Shown piece by piece: positions 52,467 through 61,379 of a DNA stretch of 64,000 bases. Made by a program: the position numbers and the translations under genes. This DNA comes from Desulfocicer sp963675955 (GTDB lineage: Bacteria; Desulfobacterota; Desulfobacteria; Desulfobacterales; Desulfobacteraceae). Position 1 is the stretch's first letter, and each line of letters starts with the position of its first letter. A model generated the notes under the pieces. That model searched no databases. It was not told the DNA's origin and was given only the letters and a program-made list of their open reading frames with translations. The DNA lies in contig CAXXVR010000010.1 of the NCBI GenBank assembly GCA_963675955.2, forward strand, positions 276,525 to 340,524, in the 5' to 3' direction.

Positions 52467-53291
52467 TTACTTACACTGACATCCGGTCATGCTAAGTTTC
52501 TCTTCTGGCTGATATGCCTGGAGACGTTTGGACAATTCATCGTAATCCACTTTATGACCATCAAATTCGGGTCCATCAACACATGCAAACTTGGTTTCAC
52601 CCCCCACGGACACCCGACATCCACCGCACATGCCGGTACCATCCACCATGATGGGATTCAGGCTGACCAGGGTTTCAACATTGCTTTCCTTGGTAATCAT
52701 GGAGACAAACTTCATCATGGGGACAGGCCCTATGGCCACCACCAGGCTGATGTCTTCCTTTGCAAGGACATCTTTAAGTATATCGGTGACAAAGCCATGG
52801 TGCCCCTTGGAACCGTCATCGGTACAGATGTAAAGGGTGTCTGACACCTTTGCCATTTTATCTTCCAGAATCAGCAGGTCTTTATTTCTGGAACCCAGAA
52901 TGGTGATAACCTCATTGCCCGCTTCTTTCAGACCCCGGGTAATGGGATGAAGCACTGCAATACCGGTGCCGCCACCCACACACACCACTTTTCCTTTTTT
53001 CTCAAGATGGGTGGCTTTGCCAAGGGGTCCTATGACCGCATAATATTCCTGACCCACGGCCATACGCCCAAAGAGAGTAGTGGATTTTCCAACAATCATG
53101 TAAATGATTGTAATGGTACCCTTTTCCGGGTCCACGTCGGCCATGGTCAATGGAATCCGCTCGCCGGTTTCATTGGCCTGAAGAATTACAAACTGACCGG
53201 GTTTTGCTTTGACGGCAATGCGGGGTGCCTCAATTTCGTTTAATACGATGGTCCCCTGAGCCATCTCTTCCCGGTGGACAATTTTAAACAT
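52467..53291 (-). CDS. nfnA: FAD/NAD-binding subunit of NfnAB-type transhydrogenase
   Basis: The 274-residue protein is of the dihydroorotate dehydrogenase electron-transfer subunit (PyrK) type. It has an FAD domain (GQFVILQANETGERIPLTM), an NAD-binding segment (VCVGGGTGIAVLHPI) and a [2Fe-2S] cysteine cluster (MCGGCRVSVGG, FACVDGPEFDG). In NfnAB this subunit binds NAD(H) and the bifurcating system couples NADH and reduced ferredoxin to NADP reduction. It is upstream of nfnB with a 186-base gap, longer than usual for this pair. Confidence 0.88.
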   Translation of the reverse strand: MFKIVHREEMAQGTIVLNEIEAPRIAVKAKPGQFVILQANETGERIPLTMADVDPEKGTITIIYMIVGKSTTLFGRMAVGQEYYAVIGPLGKATHLEKKGKVVCVGGGTGIAVLHPITRGLKEAGNEVITILGSRNKDLLILEDKMAKVSDTLYICTDDGSKGHHGFVTDILKDVLAKEDISLVVAIGPVPMMKFVSMITKESNVETLVSLNPIMVDGTGMCGGCRVSVGGETKFACVDGPEFDGHKVDYDELSKRLQAYQPEEKLSMTGCQCK

Positions 53292-53907
53292 TTATACCTC
53301 CTGCAATCAGAATCTTTTCAGTATATGTGGCGAGACGCATCCATGTGTCTCTCAAATTTTTAAGCCATGGGCAATATGTTTTTGGTAAATGATCATAACC
53401 AGATAAAACCAATAAAATCAAGATAAAATTATATCCCCATTCACTTTACTTACAATATAACCAGAACGCCAAATAAAAATGCAACCAGTAAGGTCATAGC
53501 ACAAAACAAGGTATACATATATAATAAACACTATTCATCAAATACAAATAAATCCATCACTGCTCCCCCCCCCAAATTGAAGGCAATCTGGCAGGTGGTG
53601 AGAAGCACTATACATATTAGCCGTGGATGAATCAGAAATAATATGTATTAAAGATAATGCTTCGTGAAATGCGTACAACAAATATACCCCATTGCATGAA
53701 GTGCTTATCCATCTTCAGGAGATGACACTTCTAGCGTATTCGCCCATAACACAGATATGGAAGAAAAGGCTGGCAACAGGGTATTATTTTACAGACATCT
53801 GCTCAGAAAGGGCGGAACCTGACACCGGAGAAAACAAAGGATGAAATTTAAATGGTCCAGATATCAGGCATGAACCCCTTAAACACAAGCAGCTCCGATT
53901 TAAGGGC
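53292..53907. other. 616-base intergenic region between nfnA and the cyclophilin gene
   Basis: I see no gene here. The sequence is AT rich with a run of nine C near 53565. The nfnAB promoter should lie in its first part (TTATAC-type boxes are plentiful but not decisive). CCCTTAAA/TTTAAGGG (about 53876-53905) forms an 8-bp hairpin just downstream of the minus-strand cyclophilin gene and may end its transcript. Confidence 0.5.
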
Positions 53908-54405
53908 TTACGCGTCTATGACTTCAGCTTTTAAAATGGTGATGGGCTGGGTGGGAACATCCTGATGTCCCCCTTTGTTGCCCGTTGCCACGCCTTTTAT
54001 TTTATTAATCACACCATGGCCCTTGGTGACCTTGCCAAAAACCGTATATCCCCATCCCTGGGGGGTTTTGGCTGTGTGATTCAAAAAGTCATTTTTCTTA
54101 ACATTGATGAAGAACTGTGCCGTTGCACTGTGGGGGTCCATGGTTCTGGCCATGGCAAGGGTGTAGGCGTCATTGGAAAGACCGTTATCTGCTTCGTTTT
54201 CAATGGGTGCATTGGTGGGTTTTTCTTTCATGTCCTCAGTCATACCGCCACCCTGAACCATGAATCCATCAATCACCCGATGAAAGATGGTTCCGTCATA
54301 ATGACCGGCCTTGACATAAGCCAGAAAATTTTCCACGGTCTTGGGTGCTTTTTCAGCATTCAGCTCCACCTCGATTTCACCCATACTGGTCTCAATTTTT
54401 ACCAT
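53908..54405 (-). CDS. ppiB: Cyclophilin-type peptidyl-prolyl cis-trans isomerase
   Basis: This cytoplasmic isomerase speeds up proline bond rotation in protein folding. The sequence has the cyclophilin core: FHRVIDGFMVQGGGMTED (catalytic Arg), ARTMDPHSATAQFFINVK, and GYTVFGKVTKGHGVI. It has 165 residues and no signal peptide, like PpiB. It appears to be a single-gene unit. Confidence 0.94.
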   Translation of the reverse strand: MVKIETSMGEIEVELNAEKAPKTVENFLAYVKAGHYDGTIFHRVIDGFMVQGGGMTEDMKEKPTNAPIENEADNGLSNDAYTLAMARTMDPHSATAQFFINVKKNDFLNHTAKTPQGWGYTVFGKVTKGHGVINKIKGVATGNKGGHQDVPTQPITILKAEVIDA

Positions 54406-54591
54406 TTGTAATCACCTGTTTGTTTAGAATAATAATGTTAAAAGAGATGGGGATGAAACCCCTTCCCGGTGCTTCATCCCCACAATATATCTGTGTATAT
54501 TTACCACATCATCGGGTGTCCCCGGATGATCCGGTCCTATTGTCTAAGCAGCGCCTCCTGTAATGCTTGATCGGCAGAGTACGCTTAAATA

Positions 54592-56553
54592 TCAGGAAAG
54601 TGCCATATCCAGAGGAGACACAATGGCTCCCCTGTGTTGTCTTAATAGCATAAGTTCTGCCTTCTGACCATGGAGAACTTTAAACAGGGTATCTGGAATA
54701 TTTTTTTCCCGGGAATAGGCCTCAATCTGGAAATCCAGGCGTTTTATAATATTATCAACGTATAGAGAAAACTGCTTGATGTAGAGTTCGTGGGGATATT
54801 CCTTGTCAATGATCTGCTTGAAAAGCAGCTTCAGATCATCATACAGAGGCAGGTGTCCAATGGGTGTTTCAATTCTTTTAACCTCCCGGTGGGCATAACG
54901 CTCCAGCCAGGAAAGCCATACCTTTACATCCCGTTTTTCCCCCAGCAGTTTTTTGGAGTCTCCTCCCCTTGCTGCGTGGGTGAGGAAATAATTAAGACCG
55001 GCCATGACAGGTTTTTTTTCAAGGGCAATGGCTGGATTGCCAAAGAATTTAAACTGGGCATCCATATAATCTCCCAGAGCACCTGGGATAAAGGCCGCAT
55101 TGGCCCAGGGAGCCCGTCGAACACCGGTGACCCCAAGTTCCGTTGCCGTGGCGGCAGACACAATGCAGGCCCCCAGGACCACACCGTGTTCTTCATTTTT
55201 TGCCACCCACACCGGTGGCATGGTGTCGCTGTCCCGGCCACTATAAGTAATCATGCGGGTTTCCACCCCGTCGGGATTTTCCGATTCAGGAGAATAGTTA
55301 TCCAATGCCGTGGCAGCAAGGGTGCACCGAGAATTGGGGTGGGATATGGGTACCGGCTTTCCATTGGCATCGGTCATGCCCCTATGCCATTCCCCCTGGA
55401 AATTAAATCCCCTCTCCGGTGGTTCTTCTCCGTTACCCACCCAATGGGGTTTTTTATTTTCATCCACCAGCACATTGGTCCAGATCACCTCCGTGCCTGG
55501 TTTACGCAAATTTTCCATGAGCTGGGGGTCACCCTCCCAGTTGACATCTTCCAGGATACCGAAAATCCCGCATTCAGGATTTATAGACCGAACAGATCCA
55601 TCCTCGGCAATCCACATCTGGGCAAGATCATCCCCCACAAAGCAATCCCCGGCCATGGCAGTGGTGGTTTTACCACATCCGCTGGGGGCGGCCCCGGCGC
55701 ACCAGGACACCCTGCCTCCCGGTCCTTTAATACCGGTGATAAACATATGCTCTGACAATTCTTTTCCCCGGTTTTCATACACGGCCTTGTCCACGGCAAA
55801 GCGGTGATTCCCTTTTTTCAATAACAGGGTATTACCCGCATAGGTACAGTTATAACTGTAGGTGGTGCGGTAACGTCTGTCCATGAAGACCCGGGCATTG
55901 GGAAGATCTTCGGTGCGATTCTGTCCTTCACTGTGAATATTGGTAAAAAAATGACCCAGTTTTTCCACTTCCTGATCAAACCCTTTAAAGGCATTGCGAT
56001 ACAAAATTTCCGCACTGTGGGATACATAGGCAGAACTTGTCAGTTCCAGGGCGGGATTGGATGCAGGTGCCCCCACGGGTCCGCGCATGTAAAAGCCCAC
56101 AATCATGGTTTTTCCTTCCATGATACCACCCATGTGCATGTTTATTTCCTCAAGGGCCTTCTGACGTTCCATGCGATTGGCAAGGGTGCTGATCTCTTCA
56201 TCAATATCGGCTATGTAAAAGGTACGATCCACAATCCGGCCCTGCTCCTGTGCCAGGTCATAATGAATGGTATGGTTTTCCATGGCCAGAGGAGCTTCCT
56301 CTTTATTCTTGAGAGCAAGATCTCGAATAAACTGGCGATCATCCTCACTTCCGGTATTTACAAACACCGACTGGGGTCGACCCACGGCAATGGCATTTGC
56401 AATGCGTTTGAGCACTTCCATATTTTTTATGGTTTTAAGACGGTCATACTGGACATCATCCAAGTACTGCCTGAAAATCATATCCATTTTTTCTGGAGAA
56501 TCCACCTTACCCAACGTTTCAGCTATATCCGGTCCCACGTTTTTGTCCACCAT
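54592..56553 (-). CDS. pckG: Phosphoenolpyruvate carboxykinase, GTP-type
   Basis: PEPCK interconverts oxaloacetate and phosphoenolpyruvate with nucleotide, linking the TCA cycle to gluconeogenesis. The 653-residue length and sequence fit the GTP class. Visible motifs are the P-loop GAAPSGCGKTTTAMAG with the reactive cysteine, the kinase-2 motif FVGDDLAQMW, and NPECGIFGI. The start ATG 56553 has GAGGTGAAG upstream. It is a single-gene unit whose upstream region holds repeat C. Confidence 0.9.
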   Translation of the reverse strand: MVDKNVGPDIAETLGKVDSPEKMDMIFRQYLDDVQYDRLKTIKNMEVLKRIANAIAVGRPQSVFVNTGSEDDRQFIRDLALKNKEEAPLAMENHTIHYDLAQEQGRIVDRTFYIADIDEEISTLANRMERQKALEEINMHMGGIMEGKTMIVGFYMRGPVGAPASNPALELTSSAYVSHSAEILYRNAFKGFDQEVEKLGHFFTNIHSEGQNRTEDLPNARVFMDRRYRTTYSYNCTYAGNTLLLKKGNHRFAVDKAVYENRGKELSEHMFITGIKGPGGRVSWCAGAAPSGCGKTTTAMAGDCFVGDDLAQMWIAEDGSVRSINPECGIFGILEDVNWEGDPQLMENLRKPGTEVIWTNVLVDENKKPHWVGNGEEPPERGFNFQGEWHRGMTDANGKPVPISHPNSRCTLAATALDNYSPESENPDGVETRMITYSGRDSDTMPPVWVAKNEEHGVVLGACIVSAATATELGVTGVRRAPWANAAFIPGALGDYMDAQFKFFGNPAIALEKKPVMAGLNYFLTHAARGGDSKKLLGEKRDVKVWLSWLERYAHREVKRIETPIGHLPLYDDLKLLFKQIIDKEYPHELYIKQFSLYVDNIIKRLDFQIEAYSREKNIPDTLFKVLHGQKAELMLLRQHRGAIVSPLDMALS

Positions 56554-56774
56554 TTTTATTAACCTTCACCTCATTTTTGATCACTTTTTTTTATGAAAAT
56601 TCATGAAAACCTCAAAGCCGAAAAGCCTTGCCCTGCAAGCTTCACACGGATTTATTGTATTATCTATTGCATCAAATTATCTTTCTTTAACATGTTCTTA
56701 ATAAAAAACAAATAATTTAAATTTTTTTTGCGCTGAAACCAACTTTATGTTATCAGTGCACCTGATTTAACTGG

Positions 56775-56995
56775 TATGAAAACCTGGACACTGGGTGTTG
56801 GCCGCTGGGTGCTAACAGCAACGTTTTTTTCATTGTTCGTTGTGGCAGATGCCTACCGATATATATGTTTTACATTAAAATATTCAACAGCAGAGCCGCC
56901 AACGGTTCAGGGCCGGATCGGCTGACCACTGAAAGCGATATCATACCATTTTCATGCTTCTTTGTGTCCGCCGGGACATATATGTTATAATCAAA
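56775..56995 (-). repeat. Modular hairpin repeat, copy C (reverse orientation)
   Basis: Read on the minus strand: TGTCC/GGACA hairpin (56965-56978), then ACAAAGAA (a one-base variant), AATGGTATGATAT, a short GC region ending GGCGGCTCTGCTG, a spacer, the hairpin GGC/GCC (56844-56853), ACAACGAA (56836-56843) and the tail CACCCAGCGGCCAACACCCAG. The large GC stem of copies A, B and D is nearly absent. It lies between pckG and parA; no gene is supported in the whole 500-base gap 56554-57054. Confidence 0.82.
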
Positions 56996-57054
56996 AGTAA
57001 TGACTATCTCTGTTTAAACAGGCCAAGGCACTTTTATTTCCTTAATGGACTATT

Positions 57055-57813
57055 ATGACAACAATAATAAGTATCTCCAATCAGAAAGGTGGTGTGGGTA
57101 AAACCACCACTGCGGTGAATCTGGCAGCAGCCCTTGCCATTTCAGGAAAAGACACCCTGCTTGTGGACTGCGATCCCCAGGCCAATGCCACCACAGCCAC
57201 TGGTATTGACAAGCCAAGTCTGACGGCATCTCTATATCAAGGCCTGATCGGCGAGGTGCCTCCGTCATCTCTCATCTGTGACACGGAAATCAAAAAACTC
57301 AAAATATTACCGTGCAATGTGGACCTCATCGGTTTTGAAGTTGAATTCATGGATAAGCCACGCCGGGAAAGGATTCTGGGGGATCTGTTGTCAAAGGTGG
57401 CAGTTCAGTTCAAGTACATCATCATCGACTGCCCTCCTTCTCTGAGCCTTTTAACCCTAAATGCCCTCACCGCTGCAGATTCGGTGATTGTTCCTCTGCA
57501 AAGTGAATTTTTTGCCCTGGAGGGTCTTGGTCAGTTACTTGAAACCATAAAACGGGTTAAAATGTCCCTCAACCCCAGTCTGCGCATTGAAGGAATCCTC
57601 TTAACCATGTATGATAAAAGAACAAATCTGGCCCGCCAGGTGGTTGAGGATGCAGAAAAATATTTTAAGGAAATGATCTTTAAAACCAAAATTCCCCGCA
57701 ATGTCAAACTGGCAGAAGCTCCCAGTTACGGCATGCCGGTGATCTCCTATGATGCCAGCTCCCCCGGTGCCAAAAGTTACCTGGCACTTGTAAAGGAACT
57801 CTTGAACAGATGA
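57055..57813 (+). CDS. parA: Chromosome-partitioning ATPase ParA (Soj)
   Basis: ParA is a Walker-type ATPase that binds nucleoid DNA and, with ParB, segregates replicated origins. The 252-residue product begins with the deviant Walker A KGGVGKTTTAVNLAAAL and has DCDPQANAT and IIDCPPSLSLLTLNA. The length suits a chromosomal ParA without an N-terminal regulatory domain. It overlaps parB by 4 bases. Confidence 0.96.
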   Translation: MTTIISISNQKGGVGKTTTAVNLAAALAISGKDTLLVDCDPQANATTATGIDKPSLTASLYQGLIGEVPPSSLICDTEIKKLKILPCNVDLIGFEVEFMDKPRRERILGDLLSKVAVQFKYIIIDCPPSLSLLTLNALTAADSVIVPLQSEFFALEGLGQLLETIKRVKMSLNPSLRIEGILLTMYDKRTNLARQVVEDAEKYFKEMIFKTKIPRNVKLAEAPSYGMPVISYDASSPGAKSYLALVKELLNR

Positions 57814-58676
57814 CTGGAAAGAAAGTAAGAAAAACCGGACTTGGCAGAGGGATCTCTGCCCTTATTCCCGATATTCAGCCCATGGATAAAAAATCGGGCA
57901 GTTATTTCATGTGTGACATAGATGATATTATTCCCAACCGGTTTCAACCAAGAACACTGTTTTCCGAAGAAGATCTGGAGAATCTCAAGGAGTCCATCAT
58001 TGAACAGGGTGTTTTGCAGCCGGTTCTTGTCAGAAAACAAAACGACAAGTACGAGCTCATTGCCGGAGAACGTCGTTTTCGGGCAGCCCGACGGGCCAAT
58101 CTGACCCACATTCCGGCCATTATTCGCAATCTTTCCGACGAGCAGGTGCTGGAGGTTTCCATCATAGAAAATATCCAGCGAGCCAATTTAAATCCCCTGG
58201 AAGAGGCAGAGGCCTATCACCGGCTCATCATGGAATTTAAATACACCCAGGAAAAGGTGGCACAGAAAATCGGGAAAAGCCGTTCCGCCATCACCAATTT
58301 TTTAAGATTGCTTAAACTGCCGGAACCCATCAGTAAAAGCCTTGCAAAAAATCAAATTTCCATGGGTCATGCAAGGGCACTTCTTGGTGCAGGCACGCAA
58401 GCCCTCCAGATCAAAGCCTGGGAAGCCGTTGTTTCAAGGGATCTATCCGTTAGATCCACGGAACAGCTGGTCAGAAAAATAAAGGAAAAACCCGGTGTGC
58501 TGGAACCGCCCTCCCCCGAAAAAACCGAACTGGAAACCCTGTGCACTGCCCTTACCCGGAAAATTCAATCCAGTGTAAAAATCAAAAAAAAGGGAAACAA
58601 GGGCAAACTGGAGATCAGTTTTAAAAACGAGGATGAATTCCAGCGACTCATCCAGCTTCTGGACAGACTTTCATGA
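57810..58676 (+). CDS. parB: Chromosome-partitioning protein ParB (Spo0J)
   Basis: ParB binds parS sites, spreads as a CTP-dependent clamp and stimulates ParA. The 288-residue product has the N-terminal LGRGISALIP motif, the ParB/Srx CTPase core (IIPNRFQPRTLF, ELIAGERRFRAARRA), the helix-turn-helix (TQEKVAQKIGKSRSAITNFLRLLKL in parts) and a C-terminal dimer domain. No consensus parS (TGTTTCACGTGAAACA) was seen in the window. Its stop overlaps the ispH start. Confidence 0.96.
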   Translation: MTGKKVRKTGLGRGISALIPDIQPMDKKSGSYFMCDIDDIIPNRFQPRTLFSEEDLENLKESIIEQGVLQPVLVRKQNDKYELIAGERRFRAARRANLTHIPAIIRNLSDEQVLEVSIIENIQRANLNPLEEAEAYHRLIMEFKYTQEKVAQKIGKSRSAITNFLRLLKLPEPISKSLAKNQISMGHARALLGAGTQALQIKAWEAVVSRDLSVRSTEQLVRKIKEKPGVLEPPSPEKTELETLCTALTRKIQSSVKIKKKGNKGKLEISFKNEDEFQRLIQLLDRLS

Positions 58677-60381
58677 AAATCACCATTGCAAAAACCGCCG
58701 GCTTCTGCATGGGGGTCCGCCGGGCCGTGGACATGGTACTGGATGCCGCCAATCGCACCCAGGGTCCCATCTGCACCTTTGGTCCCCTGATTCATAATCC
58801 CCAGGTACAGGAGATGCTCCAGGAAAAGGGCATCCCCAGCATCAAACAAATTCCCGAAAAGGGTGAGGGCACCGTGCTCATCCGTGCCCATGGAGTCCCT
58901 CCCCAGGATAAAACCGCCCTTGAGTCCGCAGGTTTTAAGGTCATTGACGCCACCTGTCCCCGGGTTATCCGGGTGCAGACCATCATCGGCCGTCACCATG
59001 ACAGGGGATACACCGCCATCATCATCGGAGATGCAGATCATCCCGAGGTCCGGGGCCTTCTGGGCTATGCCGGCAAAAAAGGATTCACCGCCGCCACTCT
59101 GGAACAGGTACAGACCCTGCCCACCTTTGACAAGGCCGTGGTGGTGGCCCAGACCACCCAGGACACCTCTTTATTCCAGGAAATCAAACAGTGGATCACC
59201 GAAAATCATCCCCACTATAAAATCCATGACACCATCTGCCACTCAACGGAAAAGCGCCAGGCAGAGACCAGAGAGATTGCCGAAAAAAGTGATGCCGTCA
59301 TTGTGGTGGGGGAAAGCACAGCGGCAATACCCAGAGGCTTGCCCAGATTGCAAAAGCCACGGGCAAACCATCCATGCACATTGAAGACATATCAGAGATT
59401 GATTACCGCCTGATTGCCCCTGCAGACACCATTGCCATCACCGCCGGGGCATCCACCCCCAACTGGATCATCAATAAAACCTGCCGGGCCATTGAAGAGC
59501 ATCTGCGGGCCAGGCAGAAAAAAAACCGGGTGTTTTTTCAGGTCCGGAATCTGCTGTTAAAAACCAATGTACTGCTGGCCGCAGGTGCCGGGTGTCTGAC
59601 CCTTGCCTGCGCCTATCTCCAGGGGCTGGACCGGGTGCTGATCCATGCCGTTGTTGCCGGACTCTACGTGTTGTCCATGCAGATTTTAAACAATCTTTTG
59701 ACCATTTCGTCAGATCGATACAACCATCCCGAGCGGGCACAGTTTTACGAAACCCATAAATCAAAAATGACAGCGGTGGCCCTGGTCAGCGGGGGTGCCG
59801 GGTTAATGCTTTCCTTTTCCCACAGCACCCTGGCCTTCATGATCCTCATGGCCATGAGTTTTCTGGGCCTGACCTACAATCTTAGCATTTTTTCGTTTTT
59901 ACCAGGGGTAAGCAGATTTAAGGCATTAAAGGATATTCCCGGCTCAAAAACCCTTCTTATTGCCGCCGCCTGGGGAACGGTTACATCTATTCTGCCGGCC
60001 ATGGAAAACTTTAAATTTTCTGCCGTAGCTGTTTCCTTTGTCTTTGCCACGGGGCTGGTTTTTGCCAGAACCGCCTTTTTCAATGTGCTGGAAATGCAGG
60101 GAGACAGAATCACCGGCAAAGAAACCCTGCCCCTGATACTGGGAGAAGAAAAAAGTATGTCCCTGATCAAGATGGTCCTGGCCATTCTTACCCTCATGCT
60201 TCTCATTGCCACCACCCTGGGCATAACCGGTCCCATGGGATTCCTGCAGGCCACTCTCCCCGCCCTTCTGTTAAATCTCATTGTCCGGTGCGAAAACGGC
60301 TATCTACTGCCGGGAAGCAACCTTGAGTTCATCGTGGATGCACACTTTCTCCTGGCAGGCCTCATGGCTGTCTTTTGGTGA
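58673..60381 (+). pseudogene. ispH: IspH (HMBPP reductase) fused to a UbiA-like membrane domain, interrupted by a -1 frameshift
   Basis: The first reading frame (58673-59413) encodes IspH with all three cluster cysteines: Cys12 in GFCMGVRRA, Cys95 in DATCPRV and Cys189 in DTICHSTEKRQ. After VIVVG the frame breaks at a run of five G (59308-59312). With a sixth G the sequence would read VGGKHSGNTQRLAQIAK and continue through ITAGASTPNWI, the rest of the IspH active site. The second frame (from 59374) then continues into about 270 residues with eight or so membrane helices and the UbiA-type motif MQGDRITGKETLPLILG. One added base gives a single 569-codon product. Calling it a pseudogene, sequencing error or frameshifted gene cannot be settled here. 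Confidence 0.8.
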
Positions 60382-61324
60382 TACTGACGTCTGTTGTGAT
60401 GATGTGACCTCCTGTGATACTTTCTGCTCATGGGCATGCCCCAAAAGGCAGTGTATGGTGTCATCTTTCTGCTGCCACAGCGCGTTTAACCATTGGCAGA
60501 AACGATCTCTGAACAAGGCATCATTAAAAAAATCCCCCACCATCTGTTCCGACACCGGCATGGAATTCACATCCACAATGATGTGCTTCACCCGCCCCGA
60601 AATAAACCCCCAGAAGCTGTCCGCCCCCTGGGGGTAAACAATGGTGACATCAACAATGCGGTGAATATTTTCCCCCATGGCACCCAGCACAAAGGCCACG
60701 CCGCCTGCTCGGGGCTTTAAAAGGTACCGGTGGGGGGATTTTTGTGACCCATGTTTTGCCCGGGTAAACCGGGTACCCTCCACAAAGTTCATGATGGATA
60801 TGGGAAGTGCCTTAAATTTCTCGCAGGGCCTTGCGGGTACTTTCCAGGTCTTTCCCCTTTAAATGGGGATGTTTTTCCAAAAACGCCCGGGAGTACCGGC
60901 GCATGAAGGGAAAATCCAGTGCCCACCAGGCGAGCCCCAGAAACGGCACCCAGATCAGCTCTTTTTTTAAGAAAAACTTTAAAAAGGGAATCCGACCGTG
61001 GAACACGGTCTGGAGCACGAGAATATCCATCCATGACTGGTGATTGGACAGCACAAGATACCACCCCTGCATCTCCAGTGCATCCACACCCCGGATATCC
61101 CATTCAATGCGGGTGAAAAGCCGGCAATTAAATATGTTGATGCTTATCCATGCCGTTGAAATGGCAATGAGAAGCTTGTCACATGCCACCCGGCAGGATG
61201 GCTGTGGTACGATGAATTTTACCAGGGCCACAATAAAAATAAATGTACACATCACCATGGTATTGATCAGGTAGAATAGAAATGACAATGCGCCCTTTAC
61301 CGGGCCGGGAAGAAAATTGAGCAT
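60304..61324 (-). pseudogene. PlsC/YihG-like acyltransferase, interrupted by a frameshift
   Basis: The N-terminal part (61324 to about 60823) has two membrane helices and the acyltransferase motif SNHQSWMDI. It then runs into a stop at 60812. The other frame continues with ISIMNFVEGTRFT (the EGTR motif), KSPHRYLLKPRAGGVAFVL and DVTIVYPQG to 60304. Removing one base in CTGCGAG near 60823 restores ALEKFKALPISIMNF, which fits relatives, and gives 339 residues. Members acylate lysophosphatidic acid or related lipids. The start ATG 61324 has AGGAAC upstream. The 3' end overlaps the convergent UbiA-like end by 78 bases. Confidence 0.78.
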
Positions 61325-61379
61325 AATATTTTGTTCCTGTGGACTAAAATCCGGTTTTAAGACAGATCCATGGTATTGG

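Noticed and set aside
54790..55755. Plus-strand open frame of 321 codons opposite pckG
   Set aside because: No motif and improbable composition; the PEP carboxykinase frame accounts for this DNA.
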